Of a stretch of 64,000 bases of DNA, positions 62,087 through 64,000 are shown piece after piece (positions within the stretch are counted from its first letter, which is position 1; the number at the start of each line of letters is the position of its first letter). The stretch spans positions 21,090,923 to 21,154,922 of the forward strand of contig CM038222.1 in assembly GCA_021442155.1 (NCBI GenBank), written 5' to 3'. Source of the stretch: Cymbidium sinense. Lineage: Eukaryota; Streptophyta; Magnoliopsida; Asparagales; Orchidaceae. The translations under genes were made by a program, and so were the position numbers. Under the pieces are notes generated by a model. It saw only the letters and a program-made list of their open reading frames with translations, searched no databases and was not told where the DNA came from.

Positions 62087-64000
62087 TATTGACCTCACAT
62101 TTGGAGTGAAGATACAATCTTCCCATCTTAGACTTATGCCTTTTCTAGACACTAAGACTTCCCTAGTCATAAGACACTTCTAACAATTAGGTAAACACTT
62201 AACCTAAGCCTAAGGACTTAGAAGGGTTAACCATATGAATAGGTTATGCCTTAGGGATTAGGATAATCCACCTACCCTATAACCCAAATCCAATCCATGT
62301 TCAACTTCTCAAACTAAACTTCAAGTTCAATTCAAACATCAAATTCAAATCCAAATCCAAACCTAAATTCCAAAACCAAATGATTGAAGCCCATGATCAA
62401 ATCCAAACTTGAATCCCTTCCTAAGCCATATGACCTATCTCATGGACTTAGCCAAATATTAATCCAAATCAATATAAAATCAATTGATTTTCTCATAATC
62501 AATTTGTTTCTTCAATCATCTTCTTAAATATAAATCAAATCTACATTCAAATGATCAAACTTAAATCAAACTAAATCAGATTACATTAAAACCCTTCCTA
62601 AGCCATATGACCTATCCAATGGACTTAGCCAAATCTTAATCCAAATCAAGTCAAACTCAATTGATTTTACAATTCAATCATATTTTCAATCATCTTCACA
62701 AATTTAAATGAAATATACTTTAAATCATCAAAACTAAATCAAACCAAATAAAAATCCAAACCTAAGCAACATGGCTCAACTCCATGACCTTAGCCAAATT
62801 CCTTCATTAAAAAACCCAAATTCAATTAATTTTCCTATGAATCAATCATACCCTCAATCATATTCACAGATATAAATAAAATCTACAATCATCAAGCCAA
62901 ACCAAAATCAACCCAAGTCAAACCCAACTTAACCCTTTTGACTTGAAATGTTCAAATGAACGAAAACCCATTTTAACCCAAGCTAATTGCAATTGAATTT
63001 ATATATCAATCTCAAATCCATATATAAACTCAACTAAATTAAACTCAACCCAAAATCAAGCCAACTAAACTCGATTGGTCCACTTGACCCAAAGTGGCCA
63101 ATTTAACCTATTTGAGCCAAGTTTTAATCCTACCCAAATTGGATTGAACGAAGTCCATCAAAATCTCCAATCATTATTATTGATCACCCTAGGTTGATGA
63201 ATTGTTACAAATTGGGTCAAACCAAGTCAACTTTATCATTTGACCAAGTCAACCCCTTAACCCATATGAATCCAAACTAGCCAAATTGCAACCTAAGCCA
63301 AATTCCTAGAAACCAATGATTCATGCTAAATCAAAATCAATATTTGAATATGACTTGACCTTCAATTAAGTCAAACCAAACCCAATTGGTCCCCTTGACC
63401 CAAGTTGACCCAAATTGACATTAAAGACCAAATTAGGTCAAATCAAAATATAAACCAAATTGAATACAACTACTGGCTCAAGTTCATTCCAAATTGATTA
63501 TTGAACTTGAAAAAAGCCATGATTGGACCCAATTTAACCCAATTGACCTACTTAGCCCAAATTGACCTAAATTTAATTCGTTTGACCCAAATGCATTCAA
63601 ATGTTCCAAAACCAAATCTAAGCCAAACTCAACCAAACTAATTGAACTAAAACATTCCAAAGGATCATATAAACTTTAACCCAACCCTCAGTTTGACCCA
63701 ATTTGCCCAATTGGTCAACTTGACCCAACCTAACCCAATTTGACCTAAATGAGTCAAATTGAGCAAAACCTAACCAAATCAACTCTAATTGACTTGAAAC
63801 TTAGGCTAACCCACTTTTGACTGATTTCAAATCTAGCCAAATCAGAGCCAATGCAAAATGATCATTTTACCCTTAGGTCAAGGGTATCCCATGAGACAAA
63901 TCACCCAAGTAAGGGGTCATTTCCATTACTTGGCCACATGGTACTCTCCTGAACATCCACCTATGCACCTAGGACACTACCCAACCTAACCCAAATGGTG
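62087..64000. mobile_element. Nested coding-free LTR-type insertion, start (copy C)
   Basis: It begins TATTGACCTCACATTTGG at the same protease base as in A and B and runs off the window. It contains the TTAGGATAATCCACCTACC segment, AACCAAATC-rich text, and from about 63060 the dense TTGACC/GGTCAA words. Compared with B, a ~120-bp piece seems to be missing near 63570. There are no reading frames of note. Confidence 0.7.

Larger units (their letters stand above)
53480..64000 (-). mobile_element. Composite Tat-type Ty3/gypsy element, copy C (runs off the window)
   Basis: It has the same order as copy B: AT-rich repeats (53480-55090), 3' non-coding region (to about 57600), then on the minus strand integrase, second RNase H, RNase H, RT, spacer and protease end (to 62086), and the nested insertion (62087 to the window end). 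It has the best pol readability of the three. gag, if present, would lie beyond the window. The end at 64000 is the window edge and not a break. Confidence 0.8.

Overview
This is a repeat-only window from a flowering-plant genome. I see no intact protein-coding gene, tRNA, rRNA or CRISPR array. The plant assignment rests on four things: the Arabidopsis-type telomere heptamer CCCTAAA, a DUF4283/CCHC-type plant LINE ORF1, Ty3/gypsy retrotransposons with the dual RNase H of the plant Tat lineage, and repeated fragments of a plant glycine-rich RNA-binding protein (GR-RBP) gene. The species cannot be named from the sequence.

Layout. About 1-5.5, 5.9-7.7, 11.0-11.7, 20.5-24.2 and 42.2-53.5 kb are degenerate telomere-like arrays. 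Short true (CCCTAAA)n runs alternate with long A-rich blocks of TAAA, ATAAA and CCTAAA that have almost no G on the + strand. A recurrent punctuation sequence (CTACCAGTTTACTTAATTTT followed by A-runs) marks the change from A-rich block to true telomere motif. Set in these arrays are five copies, plus one scrap, of a 410-460 bp piece of a GR-RBP gene: the end of the RRM, the Gly-rich tail and the 3'UTR. A decayed LINE-like element (7.7-11.0 kb) carries ORF1 but no visible reverse transcriptase.

Three copies of one composite retroelement lie in the same orientation (pol on the minus strand): A (11.7-20.5 kb), B (24.2-42.2 kb) and C (53.5 kb to beyond the window). Reading the minus strand, each carries the end of a protease, a spacer, RT, RNase H, a second archaeal-type RNase H, integrase and a long 3' non-coding region of degenerate repeats. 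B also keeps gag and the front of the protease. In all three the protease is interrupted at the same base by a second, coding-free LTR-type element. In B that element is complete: 7.7 kb, T(G/A)...CA ends, and a 5-bp target duplication with one mismatch. The shared insertion site, shared dead residues and shared telomere/GR-RBP flank show that A, B and C are segmental duplications of one already dead, nested element and not separate insertions. Their broken ends abut telomere-like sequence.

Caution on sequence quality: at 3631-3656 there is a close match to the Oxford Nanopore ligation adapter as I remember it. Together with the many small indels, this suggests an error-prone long-read assembly, so some of the telomere degeneracy and the frameshifts may be technical.
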